DNA of 64,000 nucleotides from Psychroserpens jangbogonensis (lineage in GTDB: Bacteria; Bacteroidota; Bacteroidia; Flavobacteriales; Flavobacteriaceae). This document shows positions 38,135 to 47,600 of the stretch, piece after piece. How positions within the stretch are numbered: the first letter of the stretch is position 1; every line of letters begins with the position of its first letter. The notes under the pieces are model-generated. The model did not search any database. It was not told the DNA's origin and was given only the letters and a program-made list of their open reading frames with translations. The stretch lies in contig NZ_JSWG01000001.1 in NCBI RefSeq assembly GCF_000797465.1, positions 310,001 to 374,000 on the forward strand, in the 5' to 3' direction. A program made the position numbers and the translations under genes.

Positions 38135-40321
38135 TTATTTTGTAAAAAGAAGTTCTCTATACTTCGTTAATGGCCAAAGTTCGTCATCGACTAACAGCTC
38201 TAATTTATCACAATGATACCTGATATCTTCAAATAGTGGTTTTACTATTTCGCAATAAGCACTGGCTTTATTTTCTATATTATCAATGGCATTTGCTTTT
38301 TTTCGTTCTTCAGTCATTTTAGTAACTTTAGAATTGATACCTTCAATATGACTAGAAATTTCCTCAATAAGCTTGAGTTGCTCTTTAGCTAATTTTTTAA
38401 ATGACGCTCCGTAAATCTCTTTAAGTCCTTTTACATTATCAATTAAAACATTCTGATAACGGACTGCTGTTGGCACTACATGGTTTCTAGCAATATCGCC
38501 TAAGACGCGTCCTTCTATTTGAATTCTCAATACGTATTCTTCAACCTCAATTTCATAACGAGCTTCAGATTCAATTTTGTTCATAACGTTCATCTCTTCA
38601 AACAGACGAATTGCTTTCTTAGATACTTTAGCTTTTAATGCTTCAGGTGTTGTTTTATTATTACTTAAACCTCTCTTTTTAGCTTCTTTTTCCCAAGCTT
38701 CAGAATACCCGTTTCCTTCAAAAAGAATGTGCTTCGATTTTTTAATATATTCTCTAAGCACATTAAATATCGCATCATCTTTCTTCATGTCTTTTTTAGA
38801 GATTAAGCCTTCAACTTCTTCTTTAAAATCAACTAATTGTTTTGCAACAATTGTATTTAGAACTGTCATTGGATATGCACAATTTGCAGTCGAACCTACA
38901 GCTCTAAATTCAAATTTATTTCCTGTAAATGCAAAAGGAGAAGTTCGATTTCTGTCAGTATTATCTAATAACACATCTGGTATTTTACCAACAACATTTA
39001 GTTTTAAATCTGTTTTTTCTTGAGGCGACAGTTTACCAGTCGTAACATTTTCTAACTCATTTAAGGTATGAGTTAGTTGGGCTCCTATAAACACAGAAAT
39101 AATTGCTGGAGGCGCTTCATTTGCACCTAATCGATGATCATTACTTGCTGAAGCAATCGCAGCTCTTAATAATTCCTCGTTATCATAAACCGCTTTTATT
39201 GTGTTTATGAAAAAGGTTAAAAACTGAAGATTACTCATTGGTGTTTTTCCTGGACTCAACAAATTAACTCCAGTATCTGTACTCAAACTCCAGTTATTAT
39301 GTTTCCCAGAACCGTTTACACCTGCAAATGGCTTTTCGTGAAATAAGACTTTAAAGCTATGACGCTCGGCAACTTTATCCATCACATCCATCAAAAGTGA
39401 ATTATGATCCACGGCCAAATTGGCTTCCTCATAAATTGGAGCTAATTCAAATTGATTTGGAGCAACTTCATTATGTCTTGTTTTTACGGGAATTCCTAAT
39501 AACATACATTCGGTTTCCAAATCACGCATGTAAGCCATTGCTCTATTCGGAATGGTTCCAAAATAATGATCGTCTAATTGCTGTCCTTTAGCTGGAGAAT
39601 GTCCGAGAAGAGTTCTACCTGTTAATGTAATATCTGGTCTTGACATTGCCAATCCACTATCTATTAAAAAATATTCTTGTTCCCAACCTAATGAAGCATT
39701 TACTTTTTTTACATTCTTATCAAAATATTTACAAACAGATACAGCAGCATTATCTACCGCATGAAGCGCTCTCAACAAAGGTGTTTTATAATCTAAGGCC
39801 TCACCAGTATAAGACACAAATACTGTTGGAATACATAAAGTCGTTCCATATACAAAAGCTGGAGATGTAGGATCCCAAGCTGTATATCCTCTCGCTTCAA
39901 ATGTATTTCTTATTCCACCATTTGGGAAACTTGAAGCATCAGGTTCTTGCTGAACTAATTGTCCGCCTTCAAATTTTTCGATAGCCAAACCATTTCCAAT
40001 AGTTTCAAAAAAGGCATCATGTTTTTCAGCAGTTGCTCCTGTTAATGGCTGAAACCAATGCGTATAATGAGTAGCTCCTTTAGAAATTGCCCATTCTTTC
40101 ATACCACTAGATATATGGTCTGCAACAGTTCTATCAATTTTAGAACCTTTACTAACGGCATTCATAACGCTTTCGAAAGCCTCATTTGTCAAATACTGAC
40201 GCATTGTTGATTCATTAAAAACATTAGCTCCAAAAATTTCTGAACGTCTAACATTCTCTTCAATCTTAACTGGCTTATGGTTAAACACCTCTTTTAAAGC
40301 ATGGAATCTTAAAGTGGACAT
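38135..40321 (-). CDS. glnN: Type III glutamine synthetase
   Basis: A 728-residue GSIII, the large glutamine synthetase typical of Bacteroidota, which forms glutamine from glutamate, ammonia and ATP. Visible motifs are GWEQEYFLID (glutamate/metal site), KTRHNEVAPNQFELAPIYEE, NGSGKHNNWS (ammonium/ATP site) and FEFRAVGSTANCA. The frame is open 20 codons further to a TTG, but MSTLRFHALKEVFNHKP is the standard start and lies right after a -7 element. It is divergent from a GSII gene, with a repeat-rich 180-base region between them. Confidence 0.95.
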   Translation of the reverse strand: MSTLRFHALKEVFNHKPVKIEENVRRSEIFGANVFNESTMRQYLTNEAFESVMNAVSKGSKIDRTVADHISSGMKEWAISKGATHYTHWFQPLTGATAEKHDAFFETIGNGLAIEKFEGGQLVQQEPDASSFPNGGIRNTFEARGYTAWDPTSPAFVYGTTLCIPTVFVSYTGEALDYKTPLLRALHAVDNAAVSVCKYFDKNVKKVNASLGWEQEYFLIDSGLAMSRPDITLTGRTLLGHSPAKGQQLDDHYFGTIPNRAMAYMRDLETECMLLGIPVKTRHNEVAPNQFELAPIYEEANLAVDHNSLLMDVMDKVAERHSFKVLFHEKPFAGVNGSGKHNNWSLSTDTGVNLLSPGKTPMSNLQFLTFFINTIKAVYDNEELLRAAIASASNDHRLGANEAPPAIISVFIGAQLTHTLNELENVTTGKLSPQEKTDLKLNVVGKIPDVLLDNTDRNRTSPFAFTGNKFEFRAVGSTANCAYPMTVLNTIVAKQLVDFKEEVEGLISKKDMKKDDAIFNVLREYIKKSKHILFEGNGYSEAWEKEAKKRGLSNNKTTPEALKAKVSKKAIRLFEEMNVMNKIESEARYEIEVEEYVLRIQIEGRVLGDIARNHVVPTAVRYQNVLIDNVKGLKEIYGASFKKLAKEQLKLIEEISSHIEGINSKVTKMTEERKKANAIDNIENKASAYCEIVKPLFEDIRYHCDKLELLVDDELWPLTKYRELLFTK

Positions 40322-40346
40322 ATCAAGTATATTATAAATTATAGGG

Positions 40347-40354
40347 CAAAAATA
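40347..40354 (-). promoter_or_regulatory. -7 promoter element of GSIII (TATTTTTG)
   Basis: TATTTTTG on the minus strand, 25 bases before the GSIII ATG at 40321; this placement supports the shorter start. Confidence 0.45.
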
Positions 40355-40380
40355 GCTAATATTTAAAATAATAAAGAACA

Positions 40381-40448
40381 AACCCCTAAAAAAATAGGGG
40401 TTAATCAGTTGTTAATAACATTTTACCTAAAAATACCCCTATTTTTTT
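40381..40448. promoter_or_regulatory. Inverted repeats between divergent glutamine synthetases (candidate operator)
   Basis: AAAAAAATAGGGGT (40388-40401) recurs in inverse orientation at 40435-40448, with 33 bases between. The first copy is also a local hairpin (AACCCCT/AGGGGTT) and the second is centred on AAATACCCCTATTT. The second copy touches the -33 box of the GSII promoter. Confidence 0.5.
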
Positions 40449-40476
40449 TGACCTAAGTATAAAATATTTACATTTG
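40447..40476 (+). promoter_or_regulatory. Promoter of the GSII gene
   Basis: TTTG (40447-40450), an 18-base spacer and TACATTTG (40469-40476) match both Bacteroidota promoter boxes. The ATG is 28 bases downstream. Confidence 0.6.
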
Positions 40477-40504
40477 TCCTTTAAATTTTTAAAATAAATT
40501 AAGC

Positions 40505-41518
40505 ATGAGCAAATCTAAGTTAGAGTACATTTGGTTAGATGGACATAAGCCAACTCAAAATATGAGAAGCAAAACTAAAGTAGAACAAGACTTTAGTGGT
40601 AAATTAGAAGATTGTCCTATTTGGTCTTTTGATGGATCATCAACTGAACAAGCATCTGGAGGAGCTTCTGACTGTTTATTAAAACCAGTAGCAATTTATC
40701 CAGATCCTGTAAGAAAGGATGGGTTTTTAATAATGGCAGAAGTTTTAAGCGCAGACGGAACTCCACATTCATCAAACGCTAGAGCAGCTATTGATGATGA
40801 TGATAACGATTTTTGGTTTGGCTTTGAACAAGAATACTTCTTAATGGATGCTAAAACAGATTTACCTCTAGGGTTTCCAAGAGGTGGGTTTCCTGGACCA
40901 CAAGGAAAATACTATTGCTCAGTTGGTGGACGCTATACTTGGGGAAGAGATTTTGTTGAGGAACATGCCGATTTGTGCATTGCTGCTGGATTGAACTTTG
41001 AAGGTATTAACCAAGAGGTTGCTCCTGGACAATGGGAATATCAATTATTCGCTCAAGGCGCAAAAATAGCAGGAGACGAAATTTGGATCTCTCGCTATTT
41101 ATTAGATCGTTTGACTGAGAAATATGGCTACTATATTGAATATCACCCAAAACCTGTAAAAGGAGATTGGAACGGTTCAGGTATGCATGCAAATTTTTCA
41201 AATACAACTTTAAGAACTTGTGGTTCTCAAGAAACTTATGAGAAAATATGTGAAGCCTTCAGACCTGTAGTAGAAGAACACATGGATATATATGGTGAGT
41301 TTAATGATGAACGCTTAACAGGTTTACACGAAACTGCCCATGTATCAGATTTCTCTTATGGTATTTCAGATAGAGGCGCTTCTATTAGAATTCCTATTAT
41401 TACTGTAGAGAAAGGCTGGAAAGGTTGGTTAGAAGACCGTCGTCCAGCTTCAAATGCTGATCCATATAAAATTGCTGGTCGAATTATTAAGACAGTGAAA
41501 TCAGCTAATATTAGCTAA
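40505..41518 (+). CDS. Type II (eukaryote-like) glutamine synthetase
   Basis: A 337-residue GSII with the beta-grasp DGSSTEQA segment near residue 45, FGFEQEYFLMD (glutamate and metal ligands, about 112), INQEVAPGQWEYQ, and NGSGMHANFS (about 224). The catalytic RxxxGxxSxRIP region appears as SDRGASIRIPI. Adenylylation of GSI does not apply to this type, so control is probably transcriptional. It is divergent from GSIII and shares its promoter region; a terminator follows. Confidence 0.95.
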   Translation: MSKSKLEYIWLDGHKPTQNMRSKTKVEQDFSGKLEDCPIWSFDGSSTEQASGGASDCLLKPVAIYPDPVRKDGFLIMAEVLSADGTPHSSNARAAIDDDDNDFWFGFEQEYFLMDAKTDLPLGFPRGGFPGPQGKYYCSVGGRYTWGRDFVEEHADLCIAAGLNFEGINQEVAPGQWEYQLFAQGAKIAGDEIWISRYLLDRLTEKYGYYIEYHPKPVKGDWNGSGMHANFSNTTLRTCGSQETYEKICEAFRPVVEEHMDIYGEFNDERLTGLHETAHVSDFSYGISDRGASIRIPIITVEKGWKGWLEDRRPASNADPYKIAGRIIKTVKSANIS

Positions 41519-41540
41519 ATCATACAATACATTTTATTCA

Positions 41541-41578
41541 AAAACGTCTTCTTAATTTACAAGAAGGCGTTTTTTTTT
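41541..41578 (+). terminator. Rho-independent terminator after GSII
   Basis: Stem AAACGTCTTCTT/AAGAAGGCGTTT (one wobble), 7-base loop, then nine T. Confidence 0.85.
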
Positions 41579-41581
41579 AGT

Positions 41582-42523
41582 TTAAGATTTAAAAGCAAAA
41601 AAGATAAACAATCCATAAGCAATGATTAATAGCAAGCCTTTATACCTTGATATATTAAATCGCTTTGGTATAATTATTAATGGAATTAATACTGCAGAAA
41701 AAGCTAACATCCAAAAAATATCACGAGATAAGATAGAGGAATCCGTTACTTCGATAGTTTTTATAATTGAAGTTAAACCCAATACAGAGCCGATATTAAA
41801 AATATTGGATCCAATTAAATTCCCAAGAGACAAGGCTTTTTCTTTTTTTACAGCTGCAATAATGGAAGCTGCTAATTCTGGTACACTAGTACCAATAGCA
41901 ATAACCGTCGCAGCAATTACAGCGTCGCTAACTCCGAGAGCAGTAGCCAATTCTTTTGCACCATCAACCAACCATACTGAACCAAAGTACAATGCAACAC
42001 CACCAATAAGCAACCAAATAAAAATTTTAAAATTTGAAACTATTGCCAGACTATCATCAACTTGTTCTAATATTTTTTCTTTTTTGGCAACCTTTATTAA
42101 TACTATCAAAAACAAGATTAACGAGCCAAACAAAATGCCTCCTTCAATTTTCGAGAGCTTATTGTCGTTACTCAAAAAGTAATATAATGCAATTGAAAAC
42201 AGCATCATTACTGGCCAATTGAGTTTATAGAAACTTTTATCTACAGCTATAGAACTTACAAAAGCTGTAATACCTAAAACTAGTCCTATATTGGCAATGT
42301 TTGAACCTATTACATTATTTAAAGCAATAGCTGGAGAACCAGTTAATGCAGCATTTAAGCTTACTAAAAGTTCTGGAGCAGACGTTGCAAAACTCACAAC
42401 TGTCATACCTATAACCATTTTAGAAATGTTTAACTTAAAAGATAAAGCGACTGAAGACCGAACTAAAAACTCACCTCCTACAACCAAAAGCATCAATCCT
42501 AAGATGATCCAAAGTAAACTCAT
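41582..42523 (-). CDS. Calcium/sodium antiporter (CaCA family, YrbG type)
   Basis: A 313-residue, ten-helix exchanger. The two inverted alpha-repeats are clear: GMTVVSFATSAPELLVSL with GSNIANIGLVLG in the first half, and AIGTSVPELAASI with GSNIFNIGSVLG in the second. The Glu in each SAPEL/SVPEL motif binds the cation. It exchanges Ca2+ for Na+ or H+ across the inner membrane. Monocistronic, convergent with GSII. Confidence 0.95.
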   Translation of the reverse strand: MSLLWIILGLMLLVVGGEFLVRSSVALSFKLNISKMVIGMTVVSFATSAPELLVSLNAALTGSPAIALNNVIGSNIANIGLVLGITAFVSSIAVDKSFYKLNWPVMMLFSIALYYFLSNDNKLSKIEGGILFGSLILFLIVLIKVAKKEKILEQVDDSLAIVSNFKIFIWLLIGGVALYFGSVWLVDGAKELATALGVSDAVIAATVIAIGTSVPELAASIIAAVKKEKALSLGNLIGSNIFNIGSVLGLTSIIKTIEVTDSSILSRDIFWMLAFSAVLIPLIIIPKRFNISRYKGLLLIIAYGLFIFFAFKS

Positions 42524-42600
42524 GTAATCACATTTTTTGCGAAGATACTACTTCATCTGAATAATAATAAAATTAGTTTTTAAAACTTAAAATTTAGTTA

Positions 42601-42648
42601 AATAACTACATTAATAGTTGTATAACTATAAAAATAGTTATAGATTTG
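42601..42648 (+). promoter_or_regulatory. Tandem BlaI-type operators overlapping the promoter
   Basis: A perfect dyad TATAACTAT-AAAA-ATAGTTATA (42621-42642) is preceded by a second copy AATAACTAC-ATTA-ATAGTTGTA (42601-42622) that shares two bases with it. A -33-like TTG is at 42618-42620 and TAGATTTG (-7 box) at 42641-42648. The repressor would cover both boxes. Confidence 0.7.
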
Positions 42649-42676
42649 TTTCACTACTAATTAAAATACTTTTAAC

Positions 42677-43036
42677 GTGCAACAACTCACTAACAAAGAA
42701 GAAGAAATTATGCATATCTTATGGAAGCTTGAAAAGGCTTTTGTAAAAGATGTTCTTGCAGAAATAAATGAAGATAAGCCACATTATAACACGCTATCTA
42801 CTATAATAAGGAATTTAGAAGAGAAAGGCTATGTGAGTTATAATGCCTACGGAAAAACACATCAGTACTTTCCTGTGGTTAGCAAAGAAGCATACAAAGA
42901 ACGCTTCATGAATACTGCCATTGAAAGTTATTTTAATAATTCATATAAAAATGTCGTTTCCTTTTTTGCCAAAGAGGAAAAGATTAGCGTCGATGAACTA
43001 AAAGAAATCATTGCTTTAATTGAAAAAAAGAAATAA
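42677..43036 (+). CDS. BlaI/MecI/CopY family transcriptional repressor
   Basis: A 119-residue winged-helix repressor. It starts with a GTG at 42677 (MQQLTNKEEEIMHILWKLEK), the normal family opening. The recognition helix is in YNTLSTIIRNLEEKGYVSY, and the C-terminal helices serve dimerisation. BlaI-type repressors are released from DNA when their membrane partner protease is triggered. The partner gene starts 2 bases after the stop. Two tandem dyads over its own promoter indicate autorepression. Confidence 0.93.
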   Translation: MQQLTNKEEEIMHILWKLEKAFVKDVLAEINEDKPHYNTLSTIIRNLEEKGYVSYNAYGKTHQYFPVVSKEAYKERFMNTAIESYFNNSYKNVVSFFAKEEKISVDELKEIIALIEKKK

Positions 43037-43038
43037 TT

Positions 43039-45555
43039 ATGGAGTATCTTTTAAAATCATCAACTGTAATCATTTTATTCTATTTGTGTTTCCATTTGTT
43101 TTTAAGGAAGGAAACATTTTTCCAACACAACAGAGGGTTTCTATTAATAGGAATGGTGATTGCACTCGTCTTTCCGTTAATTGTTATTCCTGTATATATT
43201 CCTTTGGAAACAGTAATCGTACCTGAATTTCAATATTTGAGTACTGCTGCTTCTCAGGCGGAATTGCCTTCAGCAACTTCAACTTTTCAATGGACTGATC
43301 TTATACCAATTGTTTATGGTATTGGGCTTATAATATTTCTAATTCAATTCTTGTTTCAATTTGGCTCCTTGCTCCTATTGGTGCTAAAGAACCCCAAAAA
43401 CAGAGAAGGTATTTATACATATGTTACGGTAAAATATGATATTTCTCCATTCTCTTTCTTTAAATGGATTGTTTTTAATCCGAATGCTTTTAAGGATGAT
43501 GAATTAGAATTAATCCTCACTCATGAAAAAGTTCATGCAAGTCAATTACATTCTATTGATATTCTATTAACACAATTAGCTTGTTCTGTCTTTTGGTTCA
43601 ACCCATTAATGTGGCTATATCGTAAAGATGTAAGACAAAATTTAGAATACATAGCTGACTTTAAAACACAAACAACATCTAATAAGGATAGAACATACCA
43701 ACATTTATTATTAAAAACCAGTGTTACGAATCATCAAATTCCATTATCAAATAATTTTTATAATTCATTAATCAAAGAACGAATCGTTATGTTAAAAAAA
43801 TCAAGATCAAACAAAAGAAAACAATGGCGCTATTTACTAATACTTCCTTTACTATCAGGCTTATTAATGAGCGTGAGTACAAAAGAAGTTTATGTTGAGG
43901 CGAATTCAACTTTTGAAAAACCTGACAACACGTTTGAGTTTGTTGTTACTAAAAAAACGACTGACTCAGACCTCAAATCTATGTCTAAATCTATAGAACA
44001 AAAAGAAGGCAGTTTAGTCTTTAGTGACATAAAAAGAAATGAAAATGATGAACTAACTAGTGTTTTTGTAAAACTATATAATCACAGTTATGGTGGTGGA
44101 AATTCAATTAAACCTATAGAGGATTTTATAATTTACAAAGAGCTCTCAGGACTTAAAGGTGGCTATGTAGGTCGTTTAGGAAATGGCACAACACATTTTG
44201 GAAGCAGTGATCTTAATGCTATTTATTCCAAAGAAAATGAAGGTCAGCGAAAAGCATTCGAAAAAAGAGTACAGTCTGCTGTTATTAAAAATGGTCTTTT
44301 TAGTGAAGAGGACAAAAAGAGAGCTGACAACAGCGAAATAATTGAAATTATCATAACCAAGATCACAAGTGACTCTGACCTTAATAACATAAAAAAAGAA
44401 CTACAAAGTAAAGGCATCACCTTTAATTATAGCAATTTAAAACGAAATGCTAAAGGAGAAATTACTGCCATAAAAACAAAGTTTAAAAATGATAAAAATT
44501 CTACTAATTACAATGTTTCTGGTGACGAAGGCATAAAATCATTCCAATTCAAAAGTAGTGATGACACGTTTAGTGTAGGGACCGTTGACAGTAACACATT
44601 CATTTACAAATCTGATAACAATAGTAATGTAAACGTACAATCTTCTGGAAACAACAGAAAAGTAATAGTTATAGATGAAGAAGAGGAGAGCGGTACTACT
44701 TCAGTAAACATGAAGACTTTAAAGAATAAAGACACTGTTTATTTTGTTCAGAGGAATAACAAATTTACGTTATCAACAGGTGATGAAGACTCTAATATTT
44801 TTATCAACGAATCTGACGAACCAATATTCATTATAAATGGTAAAAAAGTTGAAAAATCATTTTTTGAAGATGTAGATTCTGATGACATACAATCTGTATT
44901 TATATTAAAGGGAGAAAAAGCGTTGGAGAAATATGGTGATGAAGGCAAGAATGGTGTTATCTTAATGACAAAGAAAGGCTCTAATAATCTATTTATAGAA
45001 TCAAAGAAGGATGTTAATGGCAATGTTTTTATTGAATCAAAAAATGAGTTCATAATTGAAACTGATGGTGATGAACCACTTTACATATTGGATGGAAACG
45101 TTATCAATAAAAACAAAATGAAGGACATAAATCCTAATGAAATTGAAAATGTCGAAATACTCAAAGACAAATCTGCAGTGACATTATATGGAGAAAAAGG
45201 AGAACATGGTGTAATAGTAATTAATACCAAAAAGAATATAGGGAAATCAGTTTCTAATGTTGTTACAACCTTTTATGTAGAAGATCATGAAGAACGCGTT
45301 GATGTACTGACTAAAAATGCAACAAAAGCAGATTTAGACAAAATCAAAAAAGATCTTAAAGCACAAGGTATTGATGCTAAATTCTCAAAAGTAAAACGCA
45401 ATAAAGCTGGTGAGATTACTACGATTAAAATTTCTTTAAATGATAATAATGGCAGACAATCAAGCGCTAGTTTTAAAGAAAAGAATCAAGCTATCCCAAA
45501 AATTGTAATGGGTAAAAAGGGGAATAAACTTTTTATAAATTCGATAGAAAACTAA
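43039..45555 (+). CDS. M56 (BlaR1-like) membrane metallopeptidase with TonB-plug-like repeats
   Basis: An 838-residue protein. The N-terminal third is the BlaR1/MecR1 membrane peptidase: helices at about 5-19, 33-54, 88-116 and 265-280, with the zinc motif HEKVH (162-166) and a downstream NLEYIAD. The extracytoplasmic part is unusual. A roughly 45-residue unit (TSDSDLNNIKKELQSKGI and relatives) occurs three times, near residues 297, 432 and 743. Two TonB-receptor plug-like units (INGKKV...KYGDEGKNGVILMTKKG, about 593-650 and 676-735) lie between. There is no penicillin-binding sensor, so the signal is not a beta-lactam in the classic way. Confidence 0.88.
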   Translation: MEYLLKSSTVIILFYLCFHLFLRKETFFQHNRGFLLIGMVIALVFPLIVIPVYIPLETVIVPEFQYLSTAASQAELPSATSTFQWTDLIPIVYGIGLIIFLIQFLFQFGSLLLLVLKNPKNREGIYTYVTVKYDISPFSFFKWIVFNPNAFKDDELELILTHEKVHASQLHSIDILLTQLACSVFWFNPLMWLYRKDVRQNLEYIADFKTQTTSNKDRTYQHLLLKTSVTNHQIPLSNNFYNSLIKERIVMLKKSRSNKRKQWRYLLILPLLSGLLMSVSTKEVYVEANSTFEKPDNTFEFVVTKKTTDSDLKSMSKSIEQKEGSLVFSDIKRNENDELTSVFVKLYNHSYGGGNSIKPIEDFIIYKELSGLKGGYVGRLGNGTTHFGSSDLNAIYSKENEGQRKAFEKRVQSAVIKNGLFSEEDKKRADNSEIIEIIITKITSDSDLNNIKKELQSKGITFNYSNLKRNAKGEITAIKTKFKNDKNSTNYNVSGDEGIKSFQFKSSDDTFSVGTVDSNTFIYKSDNNSNVNVQSSGNNRKVIVIDEEEESGTTSVNMKTLKNKDTVYFVQRNNKFTLSTGDEDSNIFINESDEPIFIINGKKVEKSFFEDVDSDDIQSVFILKGEKALEKYGDEGKNGVILMTKKGSNNLFIESKKDVNGNVFIESKNEFIIETDGDEPLYILDGNVINKNKMKDINPNEIENVEILKDKSAVTLYGEKGEHGVIVINTKKNIGKSVSNVVTTFYVEDHEERVDVLTKNATKADLDKIKKDLKAQGIDAKFSKVKRNKAGEITTIKISLNDNNGRQSSASFKEKNQAIPKIVMGKKGNKLFINSIEN

Positions 45556-45595
45556 AATCAAAAAAGCCCAAATTTAAATTTGGGCTTTTTTGATT
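45556..45595. terminator. Bidirectional terminator between M56 and endonuclease genes
   Basis: A perfect 40-base palindrome (20-base arm AATCAAAAAAGCCCAAATTT). A- and T-runs at its ends serve both convergent genes. Confidence 0.9.
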
Positions 45596-47575
45596 CTAAT
45601 TAATAATTATCTTTTTGACAACCTGTTTATTATTTGAATACAGATTAAGCAAGTAAATACCACTTGACAATTCTAAATCTATATAATCATCGTTTCGTAA
45701 ACTGAAAGTTTTGATCTTTCGTCCTTCTATTGAAAGGATTTCAATTTTGGCTTCGTTTTGTAATCCTCTAATGAAGATACGATTTGATGTAGGATTAGGA
45801 AACACTTGAATTTGAGTTGTATTAAATTCAGAAATACTTAATTCTTGATCCCAAACATCACCTACATTATCTCCCCAAATATATTCGACTAAATCAGGCT
45901 GATCAATAAAAGGATTCCTATTGATTTGCCACGTAAATACTACATTATTACGATTCATCTCATAATCATCAGGAGGATCATTTCTATGCCAATCTAATAA
46001 GGTTGCTAAATCTCCTAATTCTCCTGTTGTACCTTCTGGAAATCCATTAACTACTTGAAGTCCGTTAAATCTTATTTCCATATATAAAACACTTCTAGCT
46101 ACATCACCATAAAAACTAGCTTGATTAGCACTTGGCCCTGTATATTCACCATAATGCTGATTTCCTCTAGAACTATTTTCTGGTCCATCAACAGCTCTTA
46201 AAGCATGTGCATCTGAGTTTCCATGGCGCAATGAATCTGCAGTAGTATTCCAAAACACATTTCTACCATCTGCAATATCATCTTCGTCTATATCAAAATA
46301 TCCACCACGAGAACGAGGATACGTATGTTCTCTATTCCATTTTCCAGTACTCACAGAACCTGTTTGAAAATCTAATTTAGGACGACCTTGTTCAGTATAC
46401 ACTAACCACATTTGATTACTATTCTCTGGATTTTGATCAGCTTCTTTTAATATGTCAATAACATCAGCATAGGTTTGCGCTCTTACAACACCTTCTTCAG
46501 CGATTATATCTTGTAAGGCTTGACGCAATTGAGCATCAGCTAAACCATCTAAGCTATCATAATAATCATTTGGTTGTGTACCTGCCACTGTTTCAAACGT
46601 TGGATTTAAAGGCGTCCCAAATGATGCCGTCGTAAAGTCGTTATCTACAATTCGTATTTCAATATTATCATTAAGTTGGATGTATGGTAATGCCAAACTT
46701 ACAAATCGAATTCTAGTCACTTCATCGCCTTCATCATCACTGTCATCCACAAGAGTAATTGTTGTCGATGCTGTATTTTGTCCCATCGGAATAGTGATAG
46801 AAGTATTACCAGTAAAATCAGAAGTATTAAAACCTTGATTATTTAGTAGAATATCAAAATCTAAGTTATCTGTTACATTAGATTCCGAAGTAAATGTAAT
46901 ATCAAAACTGTCGTCTTCATTATATTGTGTTTGAGCTACACTAATACTAATACCATTAAATATAATTCCGCTTCCATCATTAAGTTGTCTAGGTGTAGGC
47001 ACTGTTGACATATAAGAAACGTTTCCATCCATATCTTCAAAACGCTGAATGGAATTAGTATTGTTACTAGAACCTTCATTAATTTGCTCGATATCCACAA
47101 AATTTGGATCGTCATTAAAAATATCGATTAAGTCTAAATCGTCACTATCTGAAGTATCATAGATTAAGACATCTATTAAATCTGTTATAGTTGCAACGGT
47201 GCCTTCCAGAAAATCAAAATTATTAGCTTGATAAATTGCTACAGCATCTGCTCCATTTTGAATTACATTTTCAGAAATTAGAAATTGAGGCACTGGTGAT
47301 ACTGAATTACTACCAATTAGTAAAAGTCCGTTAACATCTGTAACCAAACCATCCAAATCAACAGTAAAGTAGCTTGAATTCATACCAGAGGTAGAACCGT
47401 TAAAAAACACCAACACATAACCATCTAACGCAAAGTTAGGTGTTTCTGAAAGTAGCTCCACAAATTCCATGTTATCGATTCCTGGAGTATCACAATCTAA
47501 CTCATTGATTACAACCTGAGAGAATAGTGGATTCGCTATTAAAGCTAAAAAAATAAAGAGTAATAAAGATTTCAT
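45596..47575 (-). CDS. Secreted endonuclease I family nuclease with lamin-tail and T9SS sorting domains
   Basis: A 659-residue protein with a signal peptide (1-19), then a lamin-tail-like domain (VVINELDCDTPGIDNMEFVE, about 20-190) and a Calx-beta-like region (about 205-310). The endonuclease I domain (about 335-560) carries WNREHTYPRSRGG and NVFWNTTADSLRHGNSDAHAL, with the His and metal ligands intact. The end (QIQVFPNPTSNRIFIRG...) is a T9SS type A domain. It should degrade extracellular DNA or RNA for nutrients. Monocistronic. Confidence 0.93.
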   Translation of the reverse strand: MKSLLLFIFLALIANPLFSQVVINELDCDTPGIDNMEFVELLSETPNFALDGYVLVFFNGSTSGMNSSYFTVDLDGLVTDVNGLLLIGSNSVSPVPQFLISENVIQNGADAVAIYQANNFDFLEGTVATITDLIDVLIYDTSDSDDLDLIDIFNDDPNFVDIEQINEGSSNNTNSIQRFEDMDGNVSYMSTVPTPRQLNDGSGIIFNGISISVAQTQYNEDDSFDITFTSESNVTDNLDFDILLNNQGFNTSDFTGNTSITIPMGQNTASTTITLVDDSDDEGDEVTRIRFVSLALPYIQLNDNIEIRIVDNDFTTASFGTPLNPTFETVAGTQPNDYYDSLDGLADAQLRQALQDIIAEEGVVRAQTYADVIDILKEADQNPENSNQMWLVYTEQGRPKLDFQTGSVSTGKWNREHTYPRSRGGYFDIDEDDIADGRNVFWNTTADSLRHGNSDAHALRAVDGPENSSRGNQHYGEYTGPSANQASFYGDVARSVLYMEIRFNGLQVVNGFPEGTTGELGDLATLLDWHRNDPPDDYEMNRNNVVFTWQINRNPFIDQPDLVEYIWGDNVGDVWDQELSISEFNTTQIQVFPNPTSNRIFIRGLQNEAKIEILSIEGRKIKTFSLRNDDYIDLELSSGIYLLNLYSNNKQVVKKIIIN

Positions 47576-47592
47576 TTATAGTCTGTTTTGCA

Positions 47593-47600
47593 CAAATGTA
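47593..47600 (-). promoter_or_regulatory. -7 promoter element of the endonuclease gene (TACATTTG)
   Basis: TACATTTG on the minus strand, 17 bases before the ATG. No -33 TTTG seen. Confidence 0.4.
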
